Translations under genes and position numbers: made by a program | In this document: positions 1 to 8,370 of the stretch, in pieces | Numbering within the stretch: position 1 is the stretch's first letter | How the letters are laid out: each line of letters opens with the position of its first letter | The notes under the pieces: model-generated | Databases searched by the model: none | What the model was told of the DNA's origin: nothing | Seen by the model: the letters and a program-made list of their open reading frames with translations, nothing else | Assembly (NCBI GenBank): GCA_963760965.1 | Contig: CAVXEW010000007.1 | Span: 496,001-560,000, forward strand | DNA length: 64,000 bases | Direction: 5' to 3' | Source: Pararhizobium_B sp963760965 | GTDB lineage: Bacteria; Pseudomonadota; Alphaproteobacteria; Rhizobiales; Rhizobiaceae

Positions 1-324
1 CATTCGACCGCCATCTACTACCTGCTCGAGGAAGGCGACCGGTCGCACTGGCATCGGGTACGCGATGCGGCCGAAATCTGGCATTGGTATGCCGGGGCGG
101 CGCTCGAACTCTGCATTTGCGAGGACGGCCGCGAGATCCTTCGGCACCGGCTCGGGTCATCGCTTGCCGATGGCGAACGCCCGCAGGCGGTCGTGCCGGC
201 CAACGCATGGCAGTCGGCCGCCTCACTCGGTGCCTGGACGCTCGTCGGCTGCACGGTCGCGCCCGGTTTCGTCTTCGGTTCCTTCGAGATGGCTCCGCCC
301 GGCTGGCGACCCGGGATCAGATGA
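1..324 (+). CDS. DUF985/Cupin_5 family protein, 5' end missing
   Basis: The reading frame is open from the first base and ends in TGA after 107 codons, so the start lies outside the window. The visible part has the pattern of the small DUF985 (Cupin_5) family: a TAIYYLLEEG strand, a metal-binding-like SHWHRV segment, EIWHWYAG, a central strand, and near the end LGAWTLVGCTVAPGF followed by FEMAPPGW. Proteins of this family are about 140-170 residues, so roughly a third is missing. They fold as a cupin barrel and are probably cytosolic; no reaction is established for most members. The end overlaps the last codons of the opposing lysoplasmalogenase-like gene by 8 nt. Confidence 0.85.
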   Translation, partial: HSTAIYYLLEEGDRSHWHRVRDAAEIWHWYAGAALELCICEDGREILRHRLGSSLADGERPQAVVPANAWQSAASLGAWTLVGCTVAPGFVFGSFEMAPPGWRPGIR

Positions 325-982
325 GCGCGAGCCCGGCAAGCACGATCAGCGCCTGGCCGAGATAGCGGGCGACGAAGGTCAGCCGGATCGTCGAAAGGGG
401 CGTCTCCTTTGACCGCGACCTGAGAAACCTGTCGGCCGCCATGGCCGCGTCCGAAGCCGCCAGCAGGAGCGCGCCGAGCAGCACCCAGGGAGGCCGCACG
501 GCGGCCGCCAGCGCGCACATGGCCACGACCAGCAAGCCATGGATCAGGGCCGGCCATCGCAGTGGTCCGGCACGGGGCACGACGAGGACAAGAAGCCACG
601 AGGCGCCGGCGGCAACACCGACGGCGACCGCGCTTCGCCAGCCGGCGAGGAGTTGCGGCTGGCTGGCGAGCAGGAAGAGGGTGCCATAGACGACGCGCAC
701 CGCCAGCTGGACGCCGAGTGCTGCGAGATAGGCCGGAAGACGGTCCTGCACAAGCAGCATCTCGCCGACGGCAGCCAGAAGCAGCGCGCCTTCCAACAGG
801 GGATGGCCGTTGCGCAGGACGACGAGCACGGCAAGCAGCGCGGTCGCCATCGCCGAAACGCCGGTCTTGCGGATCGACGCCGGCTGGCCCGCGGCCGCGA
901 CGGCCAGAAGCGCCGACGCCACGGAGAACACCAGCGTCGCGACGACGGGCGCCTGGATCCCGCCCGAGAGCAGCGCGCTCAT
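317..982 (-). CDS. YhhN family (lysoplasmalogenase-like) membrane protein
   Basis: This is a 221-residue, very hydrophobic protein with about eight predicted membrane segments and the spacing of the YhhN/TMEM86 family. Animal members hydrolyse the vinyl-ether bond of lysoplasmalogens; the role of bacterial members is poorly known. Polar residues typical of the family are visible in the second half (LLAASDAAMAADRF). The start at MSALLSGGIQ is chosen because its ATG overlaps the stop of the upstream DMT transporter in an ATGA, which implies translational coupling. The reading frame stays open much further upstream, but that extension is antisense-like, arginine-rich sequence and overlaps the transporter. 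Family assignment is good; the substrate is unknown. Confidence 0.8.
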   Translation of the reverse strand: MSALLSGGIQAPVVATLVFSVASALLAVAAAGQPASIRKTGVSAMATALLAVLVVLRNGHPLLEGALLLAAVGEMLLVQDRLPAYLAALGVQLAVRVVYGTLFLLASQPQLLAGWRSAVAVGVAAGASWLLVLVVPRAGPLRWPALIHGLLVVAMCALAAAVRPPWVLLGALLLAASDAAMAADRFLRSRSKETPLSTIRLTFVARYLGQALIVLAGLALI

Positions 983-1890
983 TGGACCGTTCCGACGCGG
1001 CCAGCGGCCGGTCGCCCCCGCCCCGGACCGCGTCGGGCCAGCATGTCCTTCGCGGCAAGCGCGGCGCCCCCGGTAATCAGCAGGCATGCGATGGCGATGT
1101 GCCACGAGAGCTGGCCGAAGCCCGCCGCGATCAGGATGATGGTCGAAAGCAGCGGCGCGGCGTAGCTCGCCGCACCCAGCACCTGGATGTCGCCGCGCTT
1201 GACACCATGGTCCCACGCATAGAATGCCGCCCCGACCGGCATGAGGCCGAGCCCCAGCACGGCGAGCCATTGCCCGCCGTCCTGCGGCCAGATCGTCGGC
1301 TCCAGCGCCAGGTGGCACGCCGCAGCCAGAACGGCGGTGGCGAGACAGAAGCCTGTGACCACGTCCGTCGGCACCGCGCCGAAACGGCGCGACACCAGCG
1401 AATAGCTCGACCATGTCAGAGCACAGAGGAACGCGGAAGCGTAGCCGAACACGTAGCGGCCCTCGAACGACACGCCGCCGCGGGCGACGATGAGCACGGT
1501 TCCCGCGAGCCCCATGAGCGCGCCGGCCACGTGGAACCAGCGCAATCGCTCTCCCGGCAGCATTGCGGAGCCGACGACGATGAACAGCGGCCACAGATAG
1601 GCGATCAGCCCGGCCTCCACCGGCGGCGCGTTCCTGAGCGCCGTGAAGTAGAGAAAGTGGTAGCCGAACAACCCCCCGATCCCGCACATCCAGACCGGCC
1701 ACGGCTGGTGCAGGTGAGCCCGGCGCCTTGGATCGCGCAGCAGGGCGATCCCGCCGATGAGCGACCCGACTGCGAAGCACATCGCCGCCAGCTGGAAAGG
1801 AGGAACTCGTCCCGAGGCCGCGGTGAACACCGCCAGCAATGCCCACATCAGGACGGCCGAAAAGCCGATCAGCGTCGCGCGCGCGTCCAC
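979..1890 (-). CDS. EamA/DMT family transporter, YddG-like exporter
   Basis: This 303-residue protein consists of ten hydrophobic segments arranged as two EamA repeats, the layout of drug/metabolite transporters. An N-terminal LIGFSAVLMWALLAVF segment, GYHFLYFTAL in the third helix region and AYLWPLFIV in the fourth resemble YddG, which exports aromatic amino acids in enterobacteria. It should sit in the inner membrane and export small metabolites, but the substrate cannot be told. It is the first gene of a pair: its TGA overlaps the ATG of the YhhN-family gene by 4 nt. The C-terminus is basic (ARRGPGRGRPAAGR), as expected for a cytoplasmic tail. Confidence 0.85.
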   Translation of the reverse strand: MDARATLIGFSAVLMWALLAVFTAASGRVPPFQLAAMCFAVGSLIGGIALLRDPRRRAHLHQPWPVWMCGIGGLFGYHFLYFTALRNAPPVEAGLIAYLWPLFIVVGSAMLPGERLRWFHVAGALMGLAGTVLIVARGGVSFEGRYVFGYASAFLCALTWSSYSLVSRRFGAVPTDVVTGFCLATAVLAAACHLALEPTIWPQDGGQWLAVLGLGLMPVGAAFYAWDHGVKRGDIQVLGAASYAAPLLSTIILIAAGFGQLSWHIAIACLLITGGAALAAKDMLARRGPGRGRPAAGRVGTVQ

Positions 1891-1927
1891 CGCTGCCTCC
1901 CGATGTCGATTGCGCTCTGCTCGCTTC

Positions 1928-2707
1928 TCATCGGCCGAACTGGGTCGCCCAGACGGTCACCGAACCGATCTTGGTGGGCACCCGTGCGTAGACGGGCGCA
2001 TAGATTCCGGTCGACGGCGATCGCGCGAACCATACCTCGATGCTCTTGAGGTCGCGAAGATACTTGATCGAGCTGTTGCCCTTGCGATAGCCGGCCTTCG
2101 GCGTGAAACGGACGGAACAGGCAATGGCCTCTCCCTTGTAGCCGTCGGTCGAGAACGGCTGCCGGCCGTTCGGCTCGAGCACGATTTCGGCCCGCGTTTC
2201 GCCGTCGAAGACGGAAACCTTTCGCGGGCACACCGGCGTTCCGGCCGGCACGATGAGACCCGAGATCGGATCGAGGACCGACTGGAGATCTGACCGGGAA
2301 AGCGCCACCCAGTCCTTTCCATGCGGCTTCTCCCTGGGAGTCTGGCTGGTCGACTTCACGTTGCCGTTGCGGAATGTGACCTCGGTGCGTGAACTCTTCT
2401 TTCCGGACGTGTAGCTGACCACATAGGACCTTGCCTGCAGGCGGTCTGGCTCGACGACGCCCGACACCTGCGTAGCCCCCCTGGTGCTGTCGAATATTTC
2501 GGCAAGTCCGGCGCTGCGCAGATTGCCTTCTATTCTGTATTCGCGACCATCGAGGGTTGTCGTGAAAGCGGCCCGCGCGATCGGCAGGCCGAGAAAGCGG
2601 ACGCTGTAGCGCGTCGTGCTCCGTGTCGCCGAATCCGCGTGAGCGGTCGTCGCTCCCGCCATCAGCGCGGCGGAGACCGCGACCACAAGGGACCATGACG
2701 GCCGCAT
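1928..2707 (-). CDS. DUF3108 domain-containing periplasmic protein
   Basis: The 259-residue product begins with a Sec-type signal peptide (basic MRPSW, hydrophobic LVVAVSAALMAG, cleavage near AHA-D at about residues 23-25). The mature part is beta-rich and matches the DUF3108 pattern, including the YSVRFLGLPIARA start and a VWFA...GIYAPVYARVPTKIGSVTVWAT end. The family is thought to adopt a lipocalin- or LolB-like barrel in the periplasm; no activity is established. From memory, a DUF3108 gene sits next to rpmB in several rhizobia. Here the emr efflux operon lies between the two, which suggests an insertion. Cys residues at about 160 and 197 could form a disulphide. Confidence 0.8.
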   Translation of the reverse strand: MRPSWSLVVAVSAALMAGATTAHADSATRSTTRYSVRFLGLPIARAAFTTTLDGREYRIEGNLRSAGLAEIFDSTRGATQVSGVVEPDRLQARSYVVSYTSGKKSSRTEVTFRNGNVKSTSQTPREKPHGKDWVALSRSDLQSVLDPISGLIVPAGTPVCPRKVSVFDGETRAEIVLEPNGRQPFSTDGYKGEAIACSVRFTPKAGYRKGNSSIKYLRDLKSIEVWFARSPSTGIYAPVYARVPTKIGSVTVWATQFGR

Positions 2708-2825
2708 CAGCCTTCTCTCCTCGAACCGGGCACTCTCGCCGTCGGCCTGCCCATGCGGCCATTTATGGGTCCGCGTCCGCTGGAAGACAAGAGCGCAGGG
2801 AAAGGTGTCGCGCCGCGCCGAGCGT

Positions 2826-3989
2826 TCACGACCGGTCCCCTACGACGCCCGCCATCTTCAGGGCCTGGGCGTCCGTGACCGTCGCGCCGCGGCTCTTTCC
2901 GAGCGGCTTTTCGCTCGTTCCCGTATCGACGGTGACCTCCGCGCTTGTCTGGACACGCATCGGATAGTGGTTGCCCGAGTTGGTGATCAGGATGCGCACC
3001 GGCACCCGCTGGGTCACCTTCACCCAGTTGCCGGAACTGTTTTCCGGTGGCAGCAGCGAGAAGGCCGCACCGCTGGCGGGGTTCACGCTTTCGACGATGC
3101 CGTGGAAGGCGTGGTCCGGGTACATGTCGACGGTTATGTCCGCCGACTGGCCGGGCCTGATCCGTGTCAGGTCGGTTTCCTTGTAGTTCGCATAGACCCA
3201 GTAGTGATCGTTGCACACGAGCACGCCTTGCTTCTGATCGGCGTTCACGACGTCGCCAGCATGCACCGTGAAGCCGGTCAGGCGACCGCTGCAGGGCGCC
3301 GTCACCTCGGTGTTCGAGAGGTCCAGCTTGGCCCGCGACAGTGCCGCCTTCGCGGTCTCGACCTGGTGGTTCCGGTCGCCCTCCTTCCCGAGTTTCTTCT
3401 TCGCCTCGTTCAACTGCGCCCGCGCGAGGTTCAGCTGTGCCCGTGCGCTGTCGAGAGCCGAACGGGCATCGTCGAGCTGCGACTGGGCCGCGACCTTCTG
3501 TTGCGCAAGGTCGCGGGCGCGGGCGAATTTCTGCTTCGCCGTCGTCAGCAGCGCCTTCTCGTCTGCGACATGCGCCTTCGCCGCTTCGACCGCGGCCTGG
3601 TTCGCGGCGACCGTCTGCCGGGCGCTGTCGAGCTCGGCCTTCGCCTGGTCGACCTTGTACCTGTATGGGCGCGGATCGATACGGAAGAGGAGGTCGCCGC
3701 GTTCCACGCGCTGCTGGTCGTCGACGGAAACCTTGTCCAGCCGGCCTCCGACTTCCGGTGCGATCCTGACCACATTCGCCTTGATGTAGGCGTCGCTCGT
3801 CGCGGGATAGTAGGTGCCGTGGCGGTGGTACCAGTACCCGCCACCCGCCACGAGTACAGCGGCGATCGCCACGGCCACCCATTTCGCGCGGCCGCCGAAC
3901 TTCCGTGCCATCTTCCTGCCCGCAACCGTGCCGCCGGAGGTCGAGGAAGGCTCGGCCCGGCTTTCGTCCTTGATGTCTTCGTCAGTCAT
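2826..3989 (-). CDS. emrA: HlyD/EmrA-type periplasmic adaptor of a multidrug efflux pump
   Basis: This is a 387-residue membrane-fusion protein. A short cytosolic tail is followed by one membrane anchor (WVAVAIAAVLVAGGGYWY, about residues 36-53), a biotinyl-lipoyl half (TSDAYIKANVVRIAPEVGGRL), and a long Ala/Gln/Lys-rich coiled-coil hairpin (about 95-230). The second lipoyl half (VTAPCSGRLTGFTVHAGDVV) and a beta-barrel domain follow. This is the EmrA layout, which links an MFS pump to an outer-membrane channel; no outer-membrane gene is nearby. The ATG is placed at MTDEDIKDES, 8 nt inside the end of the marR gene; the longer frame adds only arginine-rich sequence antisense to marR. It is the last gene of emrB-marR-emrA. 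Confidence 0.9.
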   Translation of the reverse strand: MTDEDIKDESRAEPSSTSGGTVAGRKMARKFGGRAKWVAVAIAAVLVAGGGYWYHRHGTYYPATSDAYIKANVVRIAPEVGGRLDKVSVDDQQRVERGDLLFRIDPRPYRYKVDQAKAELDSARQTVAANQAAVEAAKAHVADEKALLTTAKQKFARARDLAQQKVAAQSQLDDARSALDSARAQLNLARAQLNEAKKKLGKEGDRNHQVETAKAALSRAKLDLSNTEVTAPCSGRLTGFTVHAGDVVNADQKQGVLVCNDHYWVYANYKETDLTRIRPGQSADITVDMYPDHAFHGIVESVNPASGAAFSLLPPENSSGNWVKVTQRVPVRILITNSGNHYPMRVQTSAEVTVDTGTSEKPLGKSRGATVTDAQALKMAGVVGDRS

Positions 3990-4458
3990 GGTCACCTGCG
4001 TGTCCTGTTCCTGTCTCGCGGGTCGCCTCCTCCAGCGCCTCCGCACGTGATCTGATGTGAACGAGAACCCGTCCGGTCGCCTCGAGGTCGGCCGGCTCGA
4101 GACCCTCGGTCAGGTCCAAGTAGACCTGCTGCGCCTCCCTTTCGATTGCCGCCATCGTCGCCTGCGCACGTGGCGCCAGATGGACGAGCTTGCTGCGCCG
4201 GTCCGTCTCGTGGGGACGCCGCTCGATCCAGCCATCGGCTTCCATCCGGTCGAGCAAGGTCACGAGGCTCGGCCCCCCGATGCAGAGACGCGAGGCCAGT
4301 TCACTCTGCGTAAGCGGAGTTCCGGCACGAGCGGCATGCAGAAGGACCCGCCAGCGCGCCTGGCTGACGCCGAGCGGCTTCAGCCGCCGGTCGAGCAGCG
4401 AGCGCCAGACGCGCGTCGCCTCGCCGATGAGTTGACCCAGTGTCTTCTCGTCGCTCAT
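3982..4458 (-). CDS. MarR family transcriptional regulator of the efflux operon
   Basis: The 158-residue protein has the MarR winged helix: VSQARWRVLLHAA, a helix-turn-helix around LTQSELASRLCIGGPSLVTLLDRME, and a wing with GWIERRPHETDRRSKLV, the family's DRR motif contacting the minor groove. The C-terminal helix mediates dimerisation. It lies inside the operon, overlapping emrB by 4 nt upstream (ATGA) and emrA by 8 nt downstream, so regulator and pump are made together. MarR proteins of such operons usually repress their own promoter and are released by the pump substrate; that is inference here. The likely operator lies between 5988 and 6060, upstream of emrB. Confidence 0.92.
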   Translation of the reverse strand: MSDEKTLGQLIGEATRVWRSLLDRRLKPLGVSQARWRVLLHAARAGTPLTQSELASRLCIGGPSLVTLLDRMEADGWIERRPHETDRRSKLVHLAPRAQATMAAIEREAQQVYLDLTEGLEPADLEATGRVLVHIRSRAEALEEATRETGTGHAGDHD

Positions 4459-5987
4459 GCGCCCTCCGAAGCTTTCGGCTGCGCCGCCTTCGCACGGCCG
4501 ACGCCCCCCGACATAAGGAACAAGAGCACCAGGCTGATCGCGATACCCCAGCCGAGCAGCCAGAATGCGTCGAGCAGCCCCAGGAACCGCGATTGCCCGT
4601 CGAGCATCCGGCCCAGCATCGCTCCCGCCACCGGGTCGTGGATGCTGAGCCCCATGGCCTGCAATCGCTCGCGCAGGACCTCCGAATGCGCCGTAAGGTG
4701 CCCGCCGAGTGCATTCCAGGAAACCTGGCTTTCCCGCGCCATGACCGCCCCGCTCATGGCGATTCCAAAGCCCGAGCCGATGGTTCGTGCGATCTGGCGG
4801 ACCCCCGCCGCCTCCGCGCTCTTGCTTCGCGGCAGCGTGGCGAAGGTAACCGTCGCGAGCGGAACGAAGACGAAACCGAGCCCGAAACCCTGCACGAGGA
4901 TCGGCCAGATGACCCACCAGAGCCCGATGTCGAGTGTGTAGCGCGTCATCGCCACCGTGCCGAAAATGGTGCAAGCGATGCCGAAGATGATCAGCGGCTT
5001 TGCGCCGACCCTGTTTATGAGGCGGCCCGACAGGAACATCGCCACCATAGAGGCTATGCCGCGCGGCGCCAGCGCCAGGCCGGTCGTTGCTGTCGGATAT
5101 CCGAAGAAGCTCTCCAGCATCTGCGGTTGCAGGGCGAGCACGCCATACATCGAGAACATGAAGGTCGCCAGAATGAGCGCCGAGACCGAGAAGTTGCGGT
5201 CCCGGAAAATGGAAAGGTCGAAGATCGCGTCCTTCCCCATCTCCAGGTTCCGCATGATCAGGCAGACGTAGCCGAACACGCAGACAAAGGTGCAGACCTC
5301 GATCGTCGTCGAGCCGAACCAGCCGAGTTCCTGCCCGCGATCGAAGATGTACTGCATCGAAGCCACCGCGATCGCCAGGAACGCGAAGCCGATCCAGTCC
5401 GTGTGCCGCTCCTTTTTCTCGGTCTCCGGGATCATGAACCAGATGCCGATCAGCGCCAGCACGCCGACCGGGACGTTGATGAAGAAGGTCCAGCGCCAGC
5501 TCAGTATCTGCGTCAGGTAGCCGCCGAGCGTCGGGCCCATGATCGGACCGAACATGGCGCCGACTCCGAAGATGGCCATCGCGTTGCCGCGCTCCTCCTC
5601 GGGATAGATCTCGATCAGTACGGCCTGGGCCGTCGGCACCAGCCCGGCCCCCGCCACGCCCTGCAAGAGCCTGAAGATCACGATCTGGTCGAGACTGCCG
5701 GCAATGCCGCAGAGCATCGACGCGACGATGAAGCCGGCGGTGCACGAGAACAGATAGGTCTTCTGCCCGAAGCGGTCGGTCAGGAAGCCGGTCAGCGGCA
5801 TGAAGATGCCGGAAGACACCAGATAGCTCGTCAGCACCCAGTTGATCTGGCTCGTGCTGGCCGAAAGCTGTCCCTGCATGTGCGGCAGTGCCACCGTGAC
5901 GATCGTCGTGTCGAGAATCTGCAGGATTGCAGCTCCCATGACGACGACCGTCATCAGCGACCGCCGGCGTTTGTCGTGGATGACCAT
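4455..5987 (-). CDS. emrB: DHA2 family drug:H+ antiporter, EmrB/QacA type
   Basis: The 510-residue protein has 14 predicted membrane helices. Motif C-like and antiporter motifs are visible: LDTTIVTVALPHMQ in helix 1, WVLTSYLVSSGIFMPLTGFLTDRFGQK (motif A), RLLQGVAGAGLVP, and GPIMGPTLGGYL (motif C of drug:H+ antiporters). It should expel hydrophobic drugs from the inner membrane through the EmrA adaptor. The ATG at MVIHDKRRRS is preferred because the 46 residues upstream are not membrane-like and lie in the promoter region. It is the first gene of emrB-marR-emrA, and its stop overlaps the marR start in ATGA. The divergent neighbour is rpmB. Confidence 0.92.
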   Translation of the reverse strand: MVIHDKRRRSLMTVVVMGAAILQILDTTIVTVALPHMQGQLSASTSQINWVLTSYLVSSGIFMPLTGFLTDRFGQKTYLFSCTAGFIVASMLCGIAGSLDQIVIFRLLQGVAGAGLVPTAQAVLIEIYPEEERGNAMAIFGVGAMFGPIMGPTLGGYLTQILSWRWTFFINVPVGVLALIGIWFMIPETEKKERHTDWIGFAFLAIAVASMQYIFDRGQELGWFGSTTIEVCTFVCVFGYVCLIMRNLEMGKDAIFDLSIFRDRNFSVSALILATFMFSMYGVLALQPQMLESFFGYPTATTGLALAPRGIASMVAMFLSGRLINRVGAKPLIIFGIACTIFGTVAMTRYTLDIGLWWVIWPILVQGFGLGFVFVPLATVTFATLPRSKSAEAAGVRQIARTIGSGFGIAMSGAVMARESQVSWNALGGHLTAHSEVLRERLQAMGLSIHDPVAGAMLGRMLDGQSRFLGLLDAFWLLGWGIAISLVLLFLMSGGVGRAKAAQPKASEGA

Positions 5988-6154
5988 GAGCCTCGTTCGG
6001 TCACTTCGTTCGAAATGGAATTGTTCTGATACGAATAGTGCGCAACAGACGGGCTTCAACCCTTCGGCCGACATGCGTGCACGGACGTTGCTCGGCAAGG
6101 GACGCTTTGTCGCGCCGGTCGCCAATCCCCCGGCGCGAATTCTCCGCCGTCGGC

Positions 6155-6183
6155 TTGACGTCCGGCGCGGTGCTGACTATAGA
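6155..6183 (+). promoter_or_regulatory. Sigma-70 type promoter of rpmB
   Basis: A TTGACG hexamer at 6155-6160 (CTTGAC in the alphaproteobacterial form) is followed after exactly 17 bp by TATAGA at 6178-6183. This is the best housekeeping promoter in the window and points at rpmB, giving a leader of about 85 nt. Confidence 0.75.
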
Positions 6184-6275
6184 CACGCGACTTCCAATTA
6201 AAGGCCCGATGACCTTTGGCCGGGGCACGGCACCCGAACCACGTTGTCGAGCGGCGAACGAAAATAGGTGAGATC

Positions 6276-6572
6276 ATGTCCCGCAACTGCGAACTGACCG
6301 GCAAGGGCGTCATGTCGGGCAACAATGTCAGCCACGCCAACAACAAGACGCGGCGCAAGTTCCTGCCCAACCTGTGCAACGTGACGCTGATCTCCGACGC
6401 CCTCGGCCAGCGCTTCCGCATGCGCATTTCGGCGGCCGCACTTCGTTCCGTGGAGCATCGCGGCGGCCTCGACGCCTTTCTTCTGAAGGCCAACGACCGC
6501 GACCTGTCGATGCGTGCCCGGCTTCTGAAGCGCCAGATCGTGAAGAAGACGGCCGAAGCGGCGGCCGCCTGA
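6276..6572 (+). CDS. rpmB: 50S ribosomal protein L28
   Basis: The 98-residue basic protein starts MSRNCELTGKGV, and continues with NNVSHANNKTRRKFLPNL and a C-terminal RLLKRQIVKKTAEAAAA tail. This is the alphaproteobacterial form of L28, longer than the 78-residue E. coli protein. It binds 23S rRNA in the large subunit. The start is fixed by the family's N-terminus and a purine-rich AGGTGAGATC just before the ATG. The gene stands alone, with its own promoter at 6155-6183 and terminator at 6601-6630. Confidence 0.98.
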   Translation: MSRNCELTGKGVMSGNNVSHANNKTRRKFLPNLCNVTLISDALGQRFRMRISAAALRSVEHRGGLDAFLLKANDRDLSMRARLLKRQIVKKTAEAAAA

Positions 6573-6600
6573 GCGCGGACATCCTTTCTCGCATTCTCGC

Positions 6601-6630
6601 GGCGGGTCAGCGATGACCCGCCTTTGTTTT
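6601..6630 (+). terminator. Rho-independent terminator of rpmB
   Basis: A perfect 9-bp stem, GGCGGGTCA (6601-6609) with TGACCCGCC (6614-6622), encloses a GCGA tetraloop and is followed by TTTGTTTT. It lies 28 nt after the rpmB stop and just before the ribosome binding site of the next gene. Confidence 0.92.
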
Positions 6631-6658
6631 GCTGGTGGCATCAACCCAGGATAAAAAA

Positions 6659-7300
6659 ATGCACACTCTCCGGAAAACCGCGCCCTTCATCCTTCTGATG
6701 GCGATCGTCGTCGTCTCGTCGAACTATCTCGTCCAGTTTCCCGTACAGGCGAAGGTCGGCCCGCTGGACCTCGCCGATATTCTCACATGGGGGGCGTTCA
6801 CCTATCCGGTGGCCTTCCTGGTGACCGATCTGACGAACAGGCGTTTTGGTGTCGGTCCGGCCCGCCTCGTCGTAGCTTTCGGCTTCGTCATTGCCGTGGC
6901 GGCTTCCATCGGCCTTTCGACTCCGCGCATAGCCGTTGCGTCGGGCACCGCCTACCTCGTTGGGCAATTGCTCGACGTGACAGTGTTCAACCGCCTGCGC
7001 CGGTTGAAATGGTGGAAGGCGCCACTCACCGCCTCGCTGGTGGGTTCGGCACTCGACACGGCCATCTTCTTCTCTGTCGCCTTCGCGCCGGCCTTCCGCT
7101 TCATCGGCCCGAACGATCCGTTCGCCGTTGCGGATGCACCCCTGTTCGGCGTTCTGCGCGAGAGCCTGCCACGGTTCGTTTCCTGGGCCGGCGGCGATCT
7201 TTCCGTGAAGCTGCTTGCTGCGCTGATCCTGCTCGTACCCTACGGCATGCTGCTCAGCGCGCTGAAGCCGCAGCCAGGAGTTCAGCAGGCTGTCGGCTGA
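6659..7300 (+). CDS. yhhQ: Queuosine precursor transporter, YhhQ/VUT family
   Basis: The 213-residue protein has about six membrane helices and the family signature: an SSNYLVQFPV first helix, the TWGAFTYPVAFLVTDLTNRRFG segment, and the LDTAIFFSVAF helix. YhhQ imports queuine precursors (preQ0/preQ1) for the modified tRNA base queuosine. The ATG at MHTLRKTAPF is preferred; the frame can be extended by ten codons to a TTG, but that lies inside the rpmB terminator. The stop codon directly abuts that of the convergent yidB-like gene. No queuosine gene or preQ1 riboswitch is seen nearby. Confidence 0.88.
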   Translation: MHTLRKTAPFILLMAIVVVSSNYLVQFPVQAKVGPLDLADILTWGAFTYPVAFLVTDLTNRRFGVGPARLVVAFGFVIAVAASIGLSTPRIAVASGTAYLVGQLLDVTVFNRLRRLKWWKAPLTASLVGSALDTAIFFSVAFAPAFRFIGPNDPFAVADAPLFGVLRESLPRFVSWAGGDLSVKLLAALILLVPYGMLLSALKPQPGVQQAVG

Positions 7301-7672
7301 TCAGATCGGGTTCTGCGGCGCCGGCGGATCGAGGACCCCGGCCGGGCTCGCCTGGTCGACGGCCGCCGGCAGGTGCTCGGCGAGCAGATTCGACACCTGG
7401 TCGAGCGGAATCCCGAATTTCTGCGCCAGCTGCTGGAGCCTCTGGTCGCCGAGCGCGGCGTTGATTTCCTCCGGCGTGACGGGAAGGTTGCCGGCGTTCG
7501 CACTCAGCCAAGAATCGACCTTGGCACCCAGTCCCGACTGCTGAAGCTGGCTCAGGATGCCCTGATAGCCGCCCATGTCGGCCAGTGCATCCGAAAAGAG
7601 TTGCGACACGCCGCCGGGCCGACCGTTGATCAGTCCCTGCACATTTCCGAGGAGATTGTCGAACAGGCCCAT
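7301..7672 (-). CDS. YidB family (DUF937) protein
   Basis: The 123-residue protein starts MGLFDNLLGNV and contains GGYQGILSQLQQSGLG, VDSWLSANAGNLPVTPEEI and LAQKFGIP, the signature of the YidB/DUF937 family. The chain is predicted helical, soluble and cytosolic; no biochemical role is established. An AAGGAGAA ribosome binding site lies 6-7 nt before the ATG, which fixes the start, although the frame runs 12 codons further upstream. The C-terminus is Pro/Ala rich (VLDPPAPQNPI). It converges with yhhQ without a gap. Confidence 0.85.
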   Translation of the reverse strand: MGLFDNLLGNVQGLINGRPGGVSQLFSDALADMGGYQGILSQLQQSGLGAKVDSWLSANAGNLPVTPEEINAALGDQRLQQLAQKFGIPLDQVSNLLAEHLPAAVDQASPAGVLDPPAPQNPI

Positions 7673-7759
7673 GGTGTTCTCCTTTTTCAGGACTGCGCTC
7701 TTCCGCATCCCGGCGACGGGACGCCGGAACCTCCTCCGGCGCCCCTCGCGGCATCAGGA

Positions 7760-8209
7760 TCAGCCTTTCAGCCGGGAATTGCAGATGCTGTAGTAGCCGC
7801 CGCCCTTCTGGATCCACTTGAGGCCGCCGAGCGTACCGTTCTTCTTGTTGATCTTGTACTGATCGAGGCAGGTGTGCATGCGCGCCTTGCCGGGGGACTT
7901 GTTGGCGAACTTCTTGTCGACGGACTTCGGAAAGACGACTCCCTTCGGTGCCTTGGTCGTCGGCGCCGCGGGCTCCTTCATGTTTTCCGTGTTGGCCGTC
8001 GTCGGCTCGCTTCCGGCGGAGGCGTCAGCCGCGGCCGAGTTGCACTCCGTCTTGCGGAAGTCGTTCCACTTCATGCCCTTCAGCGTCCCGGCCTCCTTGG
8101 CGGCCTGGTACTTGGCGCTGCACTCCTTCATCGTCAACGCACTGGCAGGTGTGGTGAAAGCGGCAGCCGCCACGGCGGCGGCCACTATGGCGGCAATTCG
8201 ATATGACAT
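7760..8209 (-). CDS. Secreted two-repeat cysteine protein of unknown function
   Basis: I do not recognise a named family. The 149-residue product has a clear signal peptide (hydrophobic IAAIVAAAVAAAAF, cleavage after ASA at about residue 24). The mature chain holds two copies of a module: C30...GTLKGMKW (41-48)...C56, and C114...GTLGGLKW (125-132)...C143. A Thr/Ala/Pro-rich linker (about 58-90) and a Lys-rich stretch separate them. The cysteine spacing (26 and 29) suggests one disulphide per module in the periplasm. An AGGAG site sits 6 nt before the ATG. Its neighbours give no functional hint. Confidence 0.8.
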   Translation of the reverse strand: MSYRIAAIVAAAVAAAAFTTPASALTMKECSAKYQAAKEAGTLKGMKWNDFRKTECNSAAADASAGSEPTTANTENMKEPAAPTTKAPKGVVFPKSVDKKFANKSPGKARMHTCLDQYKINKKNGTLGGLKWIQKGGGYYSICNSRLKG

Positions 8210-8370
8210 TCCAGTCTCCTCGGAAAAAGCGTCGGCTCAACTAGGCACAATCGGCCGATAAATGGAATATGCCAAAATAGGCAGGATGACATGCGCTTCA
8301 TGTCGAGGCACATGCTTCGCCCCGCCGCGTGACAACAGTTTGGCGAGGACAGCCGCGTATCGCTCGATCT

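Noticed and set aside
6631..6658. preQ1 riboswitch before the queuosine-precursor transporter
   Set aside because: Only 28 nt separate the rpmB terminator from the ATG, too short for a preQ1 aptamer, and no aptamer motif is present.
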